From positions 2,108,001 to 2,172,000 of the forward strand of contig JAGKQI010000096.1 of assembly GCA_018806915.1 (NCBI GenBank): a stretch of DNA of 64,000 nucleotides. Reading direction: 5' to 3'. Positions 52,158 to 63,059 of this stretch are shown here, one piece after another. Source of the stretch: Phytophthora colocasiae. Lineage: Eukaryota; Oomycota; Peronosporomycetes; Peronosporales; Peronosporaceae. A program made the position numbers and the translations under genes. A model generated the notes under the pieces. That model made no database searches, was not told the origin of the DNA, and saw only the letters and a list, made by a program, of their open reading frames with translations. Positions within the stretch are counted from its first letter, which is position 1, and every line of letters begins with the position of its first letter.

Positions 52158-53740
52158 ATGGACTCGCCAACGCCCACGTCTCCGTCCGCTTCTGCGGACG
52201 CGCAAGCCTCTCCTGCTGCCTCTGCAGCAGGAACAACGACCTCAGCAGTGCCCACTAGCACTGCTGCTTCCAGCGGTTCGACAGAGAAGCTCTCTGCCAC
52301 CAAGTACCATGCTCTCCATAAGGAGAAGCATGAGAAAAAGAAGAAGTCTTCTTCTCTAGCAGAGATTAAGAATCCTGCTGTCCCTCTTAAAGAACTCTTT
52401 GGAGAGGACTACGAAGACATCCTCGACTACGAGGAGGATGTCGAGGAGGGGGAGGTTGATGTCAAGGCTCCCGCTCCCGTGTCTTCGTCCGAAGACACGT
52501 CAGACCCACCTGTGGGATCTCGACGACCTCGTGATGAGGCCTCGGACGCTTCAAGCTCGAAGCGTCCGCGCAGTGATGATGAAGCGTCCCCCATGTCGAG
52601 GGCGCTTACTGCACCGCGCACTGATCCGCCAGTGCGCACGCCATGGATGCCTACTGAGGCGGAGATCCATGACCGGTTCGGTGCTAGTGCACCACCGAAC
52701 CCGATACTGTTGTACTCATGCAACAGTATCAACGACGACGACGTCGCCGCTAAGGTTGTCTTTGAGTCCGAGACTCAAAGACGCGACTACTATATCGGGC
52801 TCTTCCACGAGCTCCGATACTATGCAGCGAAGAAGACTTCGCGCAAGAGCAAAGTGCCAGAGTGGCAGGCACTTTGTCAGTCGTGGAACGCCTTTGTTGA
52901 TAACTTCAACAAAGACCCGAAGGCATATCGCGATCGCGTTGCTGCGGCTCGCGATCGCTACTACACTTACACTACACGTGGTAAGTGTGAACGCCTCCAT
53001 GATCAGTCCATGGAAGCGGGGATCCCATGTGCCGTTCCCTTTGGCACACCCTGTCCGTGTTGCTCACCCTGGCAACACGCCTCACCGAAAGTGATCTCCT
53101 GGGGTACACGGTCGTCCGTGTACCCGATCACATCAAGGAACTCCGTGGTCGTATTGTGCCACGCGAAGCTCCGAGTGCTGTGGCTGACCGCAGCACTCCT
53201 CGTGCAGGGTTTAACCCTGCAAGTTATGGTGGGCTTCGTACGCCCTCACCATTTCCGGAACGTCCTCCATCAGGACGTTCCGCGGCTCCTATGTATCTCG
53301 ATAGGGAGGAAATCCTCTCCAACGAATACGAAAACGAACCCCTTGAGAGTTCGTTCTCTTATGAGCCACGATCCGCTCCACAATCCAGCGGATCGCTCCA
53401 CGCGCGTCGCGCAACGGCGGCGGAGGGGTGGAACACTCCTCCGCATGGTCAACGCTATGACCATGACGATCGTGCCCTGCACGATCGAGTTGCTGCGCTG
53501 GAGCAGACACAGAGCGCTGAGATAGCTGCTCTGAAGCAGGAGGTTCGTGTCCTCCGTGCTGAGGTCTGCGAGGCAGCTCAGACTGCCTCGAACCTCTCGT
53601 CCGGTCTTGGGACGAGTGAACCAGTTGATCGACCGTGTCGACGGTCTCGAGAAGGCCTTCCAGGCCTCTCGCACTCCTCAGTCGGACTACCAACCCTAGG
53701 TAGTCCGTGCTGCACGTACGGCTTCAACCGCCCGACGTAG
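52158..53740 (+). CDS. E1 antisense gene, copy 2
   Basis: Same gene as at 41019 with more than 95% identity by eye. Here the middle is less damaged: the second frame reads on through APMYLDREEILSNEYENEPLESSFSYEPRSAPQSSGSLHARRATAAEG into the coiled coil. A 2-bp loss (near 53615) then shifts the frame, so the stop falls at 53738-53740 instead of 53697-53699. It shares the frame change downstream of about 52980 with copy 1. A perfect-looking donor, G|GTAAGTG at 52979, lies just before the change, but no acceptor giving the right phase was found. Confidence 0.7.
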
Positions 53741-56700
53741 AAGGTCGGGTGGAGTCTCATGCTGGACGGTATGTCCAGCCGGTACGCGTTGCCGTGCCGT
53801 TAAAGTACTTTGAACGGCCCAATGAATCTTGGAGCAAGTTTGCTTGCTCCAAAGTCAGACACTGCATGTTTAGGCAGGTTTTGTGTAGCTAACAAAACTA
53901 ATGAACCCACTTTGAATTCATTTATGTTGCCTCTACCAACAGTATCAGCGTTCAGCTTCTGTCGATCGACAGAAGCTGCGATAGCATCTTGGACAAACCG
54001 TATGACGGCTTGTCTTCGCTGGACAAAGTCTAGCGCACCCGAGATGAATCCTTTCAGCTTGTCGCCCTTGTCAGCAGCAGGCCCTGCCTGCTCGCTATCA
54101 TCTCTCATGTCTGTGCCCGGCACAGACATCGCGCGCTCGTTCCTGCTCGAACGAGACGTCGCACGCGTCACCGCAGCTGATAGTGTGCTGCTATCAGTTG
54201 CATTCTGCGGTTGTTCGGACGCAACCGTAGATCCTCCCCCACTTAAGGAGGGAGCTACCCCGCCGAGCATGCTCGGCAATCGTGGATGCCTCATGGCGTT
54301 CACGTAGAACGGTGTATGCCCTGTCGAGGCATGCACCGAGTTGTTGATGGCAAACTCTGCCATCGGCAAGCACTCGCTCCAATGCGGGAACGAGTGAGCG
54401 TAGCTCTTCAACGTGTCACCCAATACACGGTTGACACGTTCGGTCTGTCCGTCCGTCTGCGGATGATCCGCAGTCGACATTGATAATCTGTGAACCAAGA
54501 AGTGTAAACACTTCTTGCCAGAACCGCGCTGTGAAGCGTGGATCACGGTCCGACACAATGTCGAGCGGCATGCCATGGTGTTTGAACACCATGTCAACAA
54601 ACAGTCGCGCAGTCTGCGCGGCTGTAACAGTAGCCGGGACGGCAGCAAGATGAACCATCTTGCTGAATCTGTCCACAAAGACAACGATGCCCGTCCTCCG
54701 CTTGCTGTCAGGCGGAAGACCGAAGACAAAGTCCATGGACATGGACTGCCAACACTCCGACGGAGTCGGAAGTGATTGAAGAGGAGCCTGCGAGAACTGC
54801 GCAGGCTTCACGCGTTGACAAACCTCGCAAGCACGTACGTACTTGCGCACCCACTTGTACTGGTGGTGCCAGTAGAAGTCACGCGTGAGAAGAGTGTACG
54901 TCTTCTCACGACCCGGATGCCCTGCCGTGGGGGCATCGTGATACTCGAACATGATCCTCAACCGGAGGTCATGATCATTCGGAACGACAATGCGATCCGC
55001 ATTGTCGTCTACTGCACTGTACAACAGTAGGCCTTCGTGTACACGATAGCGGTGTACACGAGCTCGAAGATGAGGGGTTAGCTTCCGACGTGCCACGTCG
55101 GAAGGTGCTGCGAGGAACTCCAGCAGCCCCTTCGCGTCTGCATCCCTTGCATACGCGTTCTTCACGTCGTCAATCAACGTTGACGACGGCACATATCCTC
55201 ACGACGCCAGCAGCTGTTGGCGTCGACCGTCTCCGCATAGTCAGGTCGACGCGATAACGCGTCGGCCACTACATTGAGTCTTCCGGGTTTGTACTCCACC
55301 CGGAAGTTGTACTCCGCGAAGAAGGACAACCATCTCGCCATACGTTGCGAGATGTGCGGCGACTTAATCGCCGTACGCAATGATGCGTGGTCTGTATAGA
55401 CCACGAACGGTCTACTCCCAAGTAGATACACTCGGAACTTTGCGAGTGCATACTTCATGGCAAGGAGCTCCTTGTCATGTACGGGATAATTACGCTCAGC
55501 TGGCTTCAGCTGACGCGATTGATAATAGACTACACGATCACGCCCTTCGTGATCGTGTTGCATCAATGCACATCCGATTGCAAAGTCGGATGCATCGCAC
55601 ACTACGTGGAATGGACGATCTTGGTCCGCCACGGCCAAGATCGGCGCTTCAGTCAAGCCCTGCTTGACTGCACCGAATGCCTCCTCGCACTCGGTCGTCC
55701 AAATCCACTCAGCTTCTTTCTTAAGAAGCTGTGACAACGGGCGAATCTTGCCCGCATAGTTGTCCACGTACTTGCACAAGTACGTGGCAAGCCCAAGGAA
55801 CTGCCTCAGTTCCTTCACATTGGATGGCGTGGGCCATTCATTGATCACTCTGACCTTCTCTGGGTCAGGGCGCACGCCGTCTTTCCCCACGAGACACCCC
55901 AGCACGGGTATCTCGCTCGCCCCGAAGATACACTTCTTCAGGTTCGCATAGAGCTTATGTTTCCTCATAAGCTCTAGTAGCTTCCAGAGATGCACCTTGT
56001 GCATCTCAATGTCCGTCTTCCCGTTCACAGCCCGGCTGTGGACGAACACGTCGTCGAAGTAGCTCGGTGCGAAGTCGCGCACCGAGCGCAATAGATGTGT
56101 CACGCATCTATTGAACGTCGCAGGGGCGTTCTTAAGCCCCTGTGGCATGACGAGCCACTCCCAAAGCATACCGCTTGGAGTGCTTACCGCTGTGAGAGGG
56201 ATGTCCCTCTCACGCATGAGGATTTGATAGAATCCATCACGCAGATCTAGAGCACTGAAGATAGTGCTCAAGGCCATCGAATCGATGATAACATCTTTTC
56301 GCGGTATCGGCGTCTGCGCCGGTATCGTCGCATCGTTCAGCTTGTTATACGCATGAACGATGCACCAGCCGCCCTGTGGTTTCTTCACACAGAACGTTGG
56401 AGCACTGTGCGGGGACGTTGACTCCCGCACTTGACCTGCAAGACGACGACTTTCAAAGAAGTCGTCGATCGCTTGCACTTGTTCACGCGGCAGTGGTCAC
56501 TGCCGTAACACAGTACTTCGTGCCCGGCACGAGATCAATCTCGTGCTGTACGCCCTTATCCTTCGGAAGCTCCGAAGGAATCTCGTCCGGGAGTACATCC
56601 TTGTACTCCCGCAGAACTTCGTAGTAGGGACTCGACCTCAACGAGTCCCAACTCTGCTCCTCGAAGCGCTGCTTCTTAGTCTTCGCACTGAGGGAGTCAT

Positions 56701-57073
56701 CACCCTCAGTGATCCCATCGACGACGAGCTGCTTCAGCTCTTCGGCTTCGCGATCCACTCTCTCGATATCCGAGAGAATGCAAATTTGTTCGATGCGTCC
56801 ATCGTACAAGTCTCGTGCGAAGCGCTTCCAACTCATCGTTGGAAGTGCGGTCAACGCCGACGCACTCGTCGGCGGATTCTCCAACCGCATCCTCTGGTAC
56901 TGTAACCCAGTACCAGTACGTGTCAAGACGTTCAACGTCTCGACACTCGGTGTCTGCACTGCAGATACACCCGTCTCAGTCCCGGACTGAGACTCGCGCA
57001 GCTCCCTGAGCTTGCGCCGCGAAGGTCTACCGTGGAGCCCGGCTCCAGGTGCTCCACGTCCAAGGCATCGCAC
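53211..57073 (-). pseudogene. E1 pol, copy 2: RT, RNase H, integrase, chromodomain (frameshifted)
   Basis: Frames: 57073-56483 (RT lead-in, ...VLPDEIPSELPKDKGVQHEIDLVPGTKYCVT), 56478-55174 (RT with SPHSAPTFCVKKP, MPQGLKNAPATFNRC and the catalytic YFDDVFV, then RNase H with VCDASDFAIGCALMQ and YTDHASLRTAI), 55192-54416 (integrase zinc and core) and 54729-53800 (integrase end), then HPTFYVGRLKPYV and the chromodomain (WIVERIVAHKRTNSQGVRFRIRWRGFPPYRDT). In the chromodomain the conserved Trp codon is TAG, a nonsense change that is silent (Pro) in the antisense gene. Lesions differ from those of copy 1. The ancestral frame ends at TAA 53211-53213. Confidence 0.87.
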
Positions 57074-57260
57074 CTTGACGGGACGTTATCGCAATCGTCA
57101 GCGGATTCCTTCCGCTGACTCGCACTATCAAGCCCGGCTTGAGTGCCGCTCATCGCGTGCAGCGCTGCTGCACGTGAGCACGCAGGTTGTTCGGGTGCTG
57201 GGCGTTTGCAACCGCCAGCACCTCCTGCCGCGCAGTCGGGTCCCTGAACTGCTGCGCCAC

Positions 57261-57572
57261 CATCCGCTCCCGGAGCGGATGAAGCAACCGCATCGTCGAC
57301 TCCCGGAGTCGACGTGCTCTCGCTAGCTTCCTGCGCTAGCGAGTGTTCGCTTGTACACATATCATCCGTTCCCAGAGCGGATGTACGATCGCTAGTTCCC
57401 GGAACTAGCAGCGACTATTCGCCTATACACGTCTCATCAGCTCCCAGAGCTGATGACCGATCGCCAGTTCCTGGAACTAGCAGCGATGTGCCAGTGGCGT
57501 CAGCTCCCAGAGCTGACGCACGCCTTTCGGTTCCCCGAATTTTATTTTTATCGTCAACTCTCAGAGTTGACG
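57261..57572. repeat. Array of nine hairpins with a common CCC[AG]G loop
   Basis: Stems (5' arm, loop, 3' arm): 57261-57281, 57294-57314, 57319-57343, 57363-57383, 57391-57409, 57435-57455, 57463-57481, 57498-57518 and 57552-57572. Six have exactly the plan seven bases, T, CCC[AG]G (once CTCAG), A, seven complementary bases. Stem sequences differ, and CATCAGCT/AGCTGATG against CGTCAGCT/AGCTGACG is a compensated pair. The fourth has a wobble and the seventh one mismatch. The array lies in the linker between protease and RT. Confidence 0.85.
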
Positions 57573-57730
57573 CGACGTCGTCGGCGCGACCCTTGGGGCT
57601 TGAAGTACCTCCAAGGATACCGGTATTTTACCTTCTCTCAGGTGAATCGCATTCACCTGACCATCACTCATGTGACAAACATCATTCAGATGTTTATGCG
57701 TCAGGTGATTCACATTCACCTAACCATCAC

Positions 57731-58509
57731 TCATGTGACCGCGACCCTTGGGCTATGATTTCTGATTCGACATACATTTTCTCCCAACGACTCGAGAGTC
57801 GCTGGCGGTCGCCGGCGGCGATCGGAGGCAGCGGCGGACGCTGCTGCCTCAACTGGGGAATCACATGCACCGCCCGGTGCATGTGCAGCACTGACAGGGC
57901 CATCGCTCTCTGTCGCGCATGTGTTGTTGAAGCGTACGAGTGTACGCTTCTCCCAGTTGATCACCGGGTCATGGCGTGCAAGCCACGGCATGCCTAATAC
58001 CAAGTCGAACTTATCGTCTAGATTTAAGACGATAAGGTCTTCCTCAAACGTCCTTCGTTTGTAAGAGAAGCGCACACGGACTACGCGCTTCTCAGTCCTC
58101 ACGGTGGCACCTGTTGCCAACCGCACCTCCAACACGCTGCGAGGCGTGTCGGCTTCTTCGAAGTCAAACCTTCGAAGACTTCCCTGTCGAACAAAGTTGT
58201 TCGACGCGCCCGAGTCCACTAGGGCACGAAGAGAGTTCACTCTCTTCGACATCACGTTCAGGATGACAAGGTTTGGCTTGTCATCTTGCAGCTTACAGCG
58301 AGAAACCTTCTCGCTGGGGGCAGCAGTCCTCAACGTCGCGTGTCCAAGCTCGACACGCGAGACTGCATCACCAGTAGGACGCCCCGCGCCTACTGGTCCT
58401 TGGCGTTTTTTGAACGCCCGCCCGCTGTGCACTCGCGTGCATAGTGACCGATGTTACTACACTTGTAACATCGAACCTTGCTGTTCCTACGCTGCTGTTG
58501 ACCAGCAGT
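57731..58509 (-). pseudogene. E1 protease and truncated Gag end, copy 2
   Basis: From 58509 leftwards: Gag C-terminus with the zinc knuckle CYKCSNIGHYAREC (CX2CX4HX4C), a short linker, then LVDSGASNNFVRQGSLRRF, TGATVRTEKRVVRVRFSYKRRTF, DDKFDLVLGMPWLARHDPVINW. The rest of gag and the 5' LTR are displaced beyond the E2 insertion, outside the window. Confidence 0.85.
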
Positions 58510-59727
58510 TGTGGTGGAGCGGATCTGCCAAAATCTCGTTAGGGCAGGTCCCGATCACCACTTGCGCCCAGACACCGACTAACGGAGGGGGTCCCCCGAT
58601 GATCCGTGATCTAGCTGTGTGTAGTTTCACCTTGTGTACCCGTCGGTAGGCGGGTTACGCTCTTCCAGGTGACTTCTGAAGGTGTCTTGTAGGTCGGAAG
58701 AAAGTCTTGGGTGACGCAGGGGTTTGAGGCGGCGTGGAAGTTCTTCACTCCACCTCGGGGTACTTGATCCCCGTCGTAGGCGAGTTCTCGAGCCCTGATC
58801 CGGGTACCTGGTTCTTGATCCAGGTCTTCCAATAATCCAATGTTTGGGATTCAGTCCCTTCCTTTCTGTTGTTTTCCGCTTCCGATAGCGGGGGTCTTGA
58901 TAGGGCGAGATTCGACTGGATCCTTAGGCTAAACAACCAATTCCTTCCGATCCGATGTATGCACTTAAAGGATAGTTCACTAGATAGGGCAAAGCTGGCC
59001 AATATATTATCCAGACTTAACCGCTATACTAGGTCACGTATCCTTACCTCCTTGACGCCTGTAGGGCCAATGTAGTTCCCGGTTCCAGGCGCAGCGAAGA
59101 CACTTGAGTGGTTCAGGGCAAATTCGATTCTGTTTATGGTTATTCCTATGCCTACTAATCCCATCCTGATTTACTATCCTACGATCACATGACACTGGCT
59201 ACAGAGCTGATCCCTAGCTTGGTTCCCCTAACCCTGATCTTGAGCCGATTCCGCACTTAACCGAAGCTTGATCTCGCACTTAACCGAGGCTTGATCGCTG
59301 CCTGATCCCGCTTGGTAATCCTTCAAAGAATCCGGATCAGGCCACCAGAAGAGTCTGCGCCACGCCTGGGGCTGACCTTGATCCGGAGCTGATCTCGTAC
59401 TCATACCGGAGAGGATCATTGCGTGATCCTGCGTGATCCCGCTTCGTCGCCGCCCGGGGAAGTAGGATCGTGCTGATAGAGGCTTCGGGGCGCCAGGGTA
59501 AGCCGATCGTGCTCACTTGGGACCCCGTCATCGTTGATCGCGCGAGAACATCCTTGATTTCCCCATTCTTCCTCCGGCAGGATTCGGATCACCCACGAAC
59601 ACCGCGACAGGATTCGGATCACCCACGAACACCGCTCCACTTGCTCCTCCGCCGGTGTCTCCGTTGCCTGTTCCCCGGCGGGAACCCTCGTACCTTCGTC
59701 TGATTCGACCCAGATCTGGGGATCACA
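58510..59727 (-). repeat. E2 LTR (about 1218 bp)
   Basis: Left end TGTGGTGGAGCGG is fixed by the junction with E1 gag. The right end GGATCACA is chosen because it gives TGTG...CACA termini and is followed by GGTCCCCCC, the complement of a polypurine tract, also present in copy 1 (40304-40312). No second LTR of this copy is in the window to prove the right border. Inside, 17-18-bp units around GATTCGGATCACCCACGAAC are tandemly doubled (about 59580-59635). Confidence 0.7.
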
Positions 59728-59914
59728 GGTCCCCCCTGTCGCTCGTTCCGACTCTATTCGGGTTCGTGGCTGATATCGCCTCTCCGGGAAAAATCTTCGT
59801 CCGATTCACCATCCGCCCCCAGTACGTAAGTTGAGCTGCCGCAGCTCACTTCGGGTTTATTTCCACATTCACCACCTGGAACACAAGTCGTTCAAGTGCC
59901 ACCACTCCCTCACG

Positions 59915-62706
59915 ATGTCCGATCCGCCTCCCTCGCCCCCTTTGACGCCGAGAACGCCCTCGAGCGAGCACTCGATCCGATCCGCCCGATCCACGGCCTC
60001 CTGCTTCTCAACCCCGGGTAAACCCCGAGCTGGTCACCTTGCAAGCGAGGCTGGCCCACAGCCAACGGATGCGCGAAACCTTGAGTCGCGATCGGGACCA
60101 CCTGGACGACACCGTTCGCCGGTTGCGATCCGACATGGAGGATATGGAGCGCTTCCGGGACGACCAAGCGGAGGAGATTTTGCGGCTGAACGCCGAAATC
60201 GCTCATCTGCGATCGGGAACCGGAGATGCTATCGGTGGGGACACGATCGCCGCCTTGCAGGATCAGCGGGCCCAGCACGACGCCGAACGACGGGAGTCTG
60301 AGCAGCGACTGGCCCGGATCCAGGCGCGGCTAGACTCTGCGCTCGAGGATCTCGACTTCCGGCTGGCCGAACTTCGCATAGCCGGGGAGACGGAGATTGA
60401 ACTCCGGGATGAGCTTCAGGATCGCGAACGGGGAGCTCGCCGCCGTGCCGTCATGACCTGACCCTCACTCAGCGTAGCCTTTGATCGCTGGCAGAGGAAC
60501 GATTCCTCCCAAGGTCCACAAGCGGCTATGGCCATGCCCGCTGACTCAGACTCGTCCGACGGCAGAGGAGGCTCGGTTGAGGTTGGAGTTGACGCGGACC
60601 CAAGCGGAGTTGCTCGCCGCTCGAGCCGAAGTCGCGTACCTGGAACGCGAGGCAGAGGATCACCAGGCTGAACTGGCTCGGGCACACCTCGCCTTGGAGG
60701 ACGTATCCGCACCGGATTCCCGCGCCCCGCCTTTGGGTGCAACCGCGGATGCCGCCGCCGTATCCAGCCTGGAGCAAGATCTGGCAGACGCCTTGGGAAA
60801 TCTGGAAATAATCCAGCACGACCGGGACCAGCTCTCCGTCCAGCATCGTGCCGCCATTGCCGAGCGGGATCAGGCCGTCGCAGACCTGGATCAGGCCCGC
60901 CTCGACCGGGATCAGGCGGTGCAAGATCTCAATCGAGTAACGGTAGACCGTGATCGAATCCAGGTCGACCTGGACGATGCCACCCAAGATCGTTTATCTG
61001 TCCTCGCAGACCTTGACGTGGCCCGTTCCGCCCGGGATGCGGGGCGACACAGGAACTCGACCAACTCCAGCGACAGAACGCGGAGCTTCGACAGGCTCAT
61101 CAAGAGTTGGACGCTGATTATGCCGAAGCCGAACAACAGCTGCATCACGCCGAGGATTCCTCTGCTCGGTTGTCCTCGTGGATCGCGGATCGACGGGCGG
61201 CTCGTGCCACCAAAAGATCTCGAAGCGCCTCCGCTTCCCCGGCCGTTCCTCCTTCCTCACGCAAGCGTCCAGCTCGGAGCTCCTCAGCTCCCCGTGATCT
61301 AAAACCTGCAGCTACCGAAGCTCCCGGGTCAACCCAGCCTGTCACGCCCACGGCGGTTCCGACCTCAGCAGGATCAACGGCGAGCCCGTTGGATCTGTTG
61401 GCGGATCAAGCTTCTGGGCAGGCTGGAGGGGAGGAGACCGACACTCCAGTCCCTGATCCGACCCCGGCGCCGACGGATCAGCCTGATCGCCCCCGCCGAT
61501 GGTGATTCGCAGGACGAGGAAGAGGAAGACCTGATTACGATCCCGAGCACCCATTCTCATCGCCGTCCGAAGAGGACGAGAGTCCAGAACTCCAGCAATG
61601 GAACTAGTTCTGAGGCCGAATCGGAACGTTCCAACGAGGCGGGAGGACTCCGAGGAGGACGAGATTCTGCACATGGGCCGCCAACGGTCTATCTCGACGC
61701 ACCGGCGCGAGTCCGGTCAGGTTCCGAGAGGCGGACCTTCTGGCACTCGTGGATCGGGGTATCCGGACGGCTCAAGCCCATCTCCGGATGGATCAGGCCC
61801 GCCGTCTCCGGGATCACCTCCGTTCCCCGTCACCGCCGCCACCTCCTCCGGCGGTTCCCGCCCCTCGGGCTCCGACCACCCCTGTTCCCGGTCGCCTCCT
61901 TCATTCCAGGGTACGATCGGCAGCGTACCTTCGCGGCCGCTGACATCGTGCCGTGGGATCCGCAGGTGATCGGGCAGTATTCGATCGTGAATCTGATTGC
62001 CAGTTCTCTGGGCAAACGGTTGTTGATCCCTTCGGGTTGGCTGTTCCTTCCCAGATACAGGCCGGGCCTGCACCGACCCCGGCACCGAATACTCCACGAG
62101 TTGATCACGGGCGTGAACGTGCTTTGATCTGCTGGCTCTGGAGCCGTGGAACGACTTCGCGAACCCGGGTCCCCTTACGTTCGACTCCTCGATCTGCATG
62201 AGAGGGAGGAACACCTCGCGGCCGTGGCCGCCACCTATCGCGTCCTGGGAGGAACGGCACCGTCAGGCATTTTGGGAGGTCACCCATAACTTCGAGATCA
62301 CCTCTGCCATGCAGGATGCGGATCTTGAACTGCAGCGGTATTACGTTGCTCGCAAGGCCAGGCGGAGTCGGGCTGGGTCTGCTTGGCGCCAGTTCCTCGC
62401 CTCCTTCCCGCCATAATGCGCGACCAGTGGTTCGATCTCGACATCCTGTTGGATCCGTTCTTCCTTCACCTCCCCATTCCGTCGGTGGATGTGGTTCGTT
62501 GGTATCCCGGCGTGGTCTCTCGGCGTGCCAACCTGGCGGATCCCAACGCGAACGTCCCAGAGCCGGCGAACCTGATCGAGGCTCTGGAGGAGTGTGACGA
62601 GGCGGATCCGTGGCGTAACCAGTATCGGCAAGACTCCGGTCAACCATCCCGCTACCAGGATTCCCGCCTTATCGGCAAGTTCAATCCTCCCCCGCTGGGG
62701 CCGCTT
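59915..62706 (+). pseudogene. E2 antisense gene, copy 2 (several frameshifts)
   Basis: Same protein as the gene at 37372-40124: MSDPPPSPPLTPRTPSSEHSIRSARS, coiled coil (RLRSDMEDMERFRDDQAEEIL; DLDQARLDRDQAVQDLNRV), basic patch (RAARATKRSRSASAS), acidic and Pro-rich part, then the C-terminal globular segment (QAFWEVTHNFEITSAMQDADLELQRYYVARKARRSRAGSAW, FDLDILLDPFFLHLPIP, ECDEADPWRNQYRQD). The frame changes near 60020, 60450, 61050, 61500, 61580, 61800-62260 and 62410. It includes about 60 bp (near 60550-60610) that copy 1 lacks. Confidence 0.75.
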
Positions 62707-63059
62707 CTCCGTAAGTCGTGCGAACTCCGATCACCTGCAGCAAGTGCTCGGGCTCCCGAGTTCGGATTCGAACCCCTCCAGGGCCGTTCTACATTCTTCC
62801 ATCTCCATTCGTAATTCTCATAATCTCCACTGTGATCCGTAATCTCCATTCCCACAGTCATTCCATCGTACTTCATCATTTTAGGAATGTGATCCCCTTT
62901 CATCTCCATTTCGCCATCCCGGATCACCATCTTCCAAACGTCAAATTCCCTACACACATGTATATACACAAATATAAAACTCTCGTTCTGATCTGGATTC
63001 TCCTCCACATCAGCTTCCTCGATCACGGCGAGGCAACCCTGTCACCTCGCCTAACTTCC
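62707..63059. other. E2 spacer between antisense gene and pol end, copy 2
   Basis: Counterpart of 37024-37371 on the opposite strand, with diverged copies of the 22-bp repeat (TAATCTCCATTC-type) and no gene. Confidence 0.4.

Larger units (their letters stand above)
51594..58509 (-). mobile_element. Retrotransposon E1, copy 2 (3' LTR to partial gag)
   Basis: Plus-strand order: 3' LTR (51594-52056), antisense gene (52158-53740), pol on the minus strand (57073-53211), a hairpin-array linker (57261-57572), protease and the end of gag (58509-57731). E2 copy 2 begins at 58510 exactly inside the gag sequence ACCAGCAGT, which in copy 1 (36078-36086, other strand) continues as uninterrupted gag. E2 therefore inserted into this E1. 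Confidence 0.88.

Noticed and set aside
57261..57572. CRISPR array or integron attC-like array
   Set aside because: Units are hairpins with differing stems and irregular spacing inside a eukaryotic retrotransposon; there are no identical direct repeats, no spacers of constant size and no cas or integrase context of that kind.
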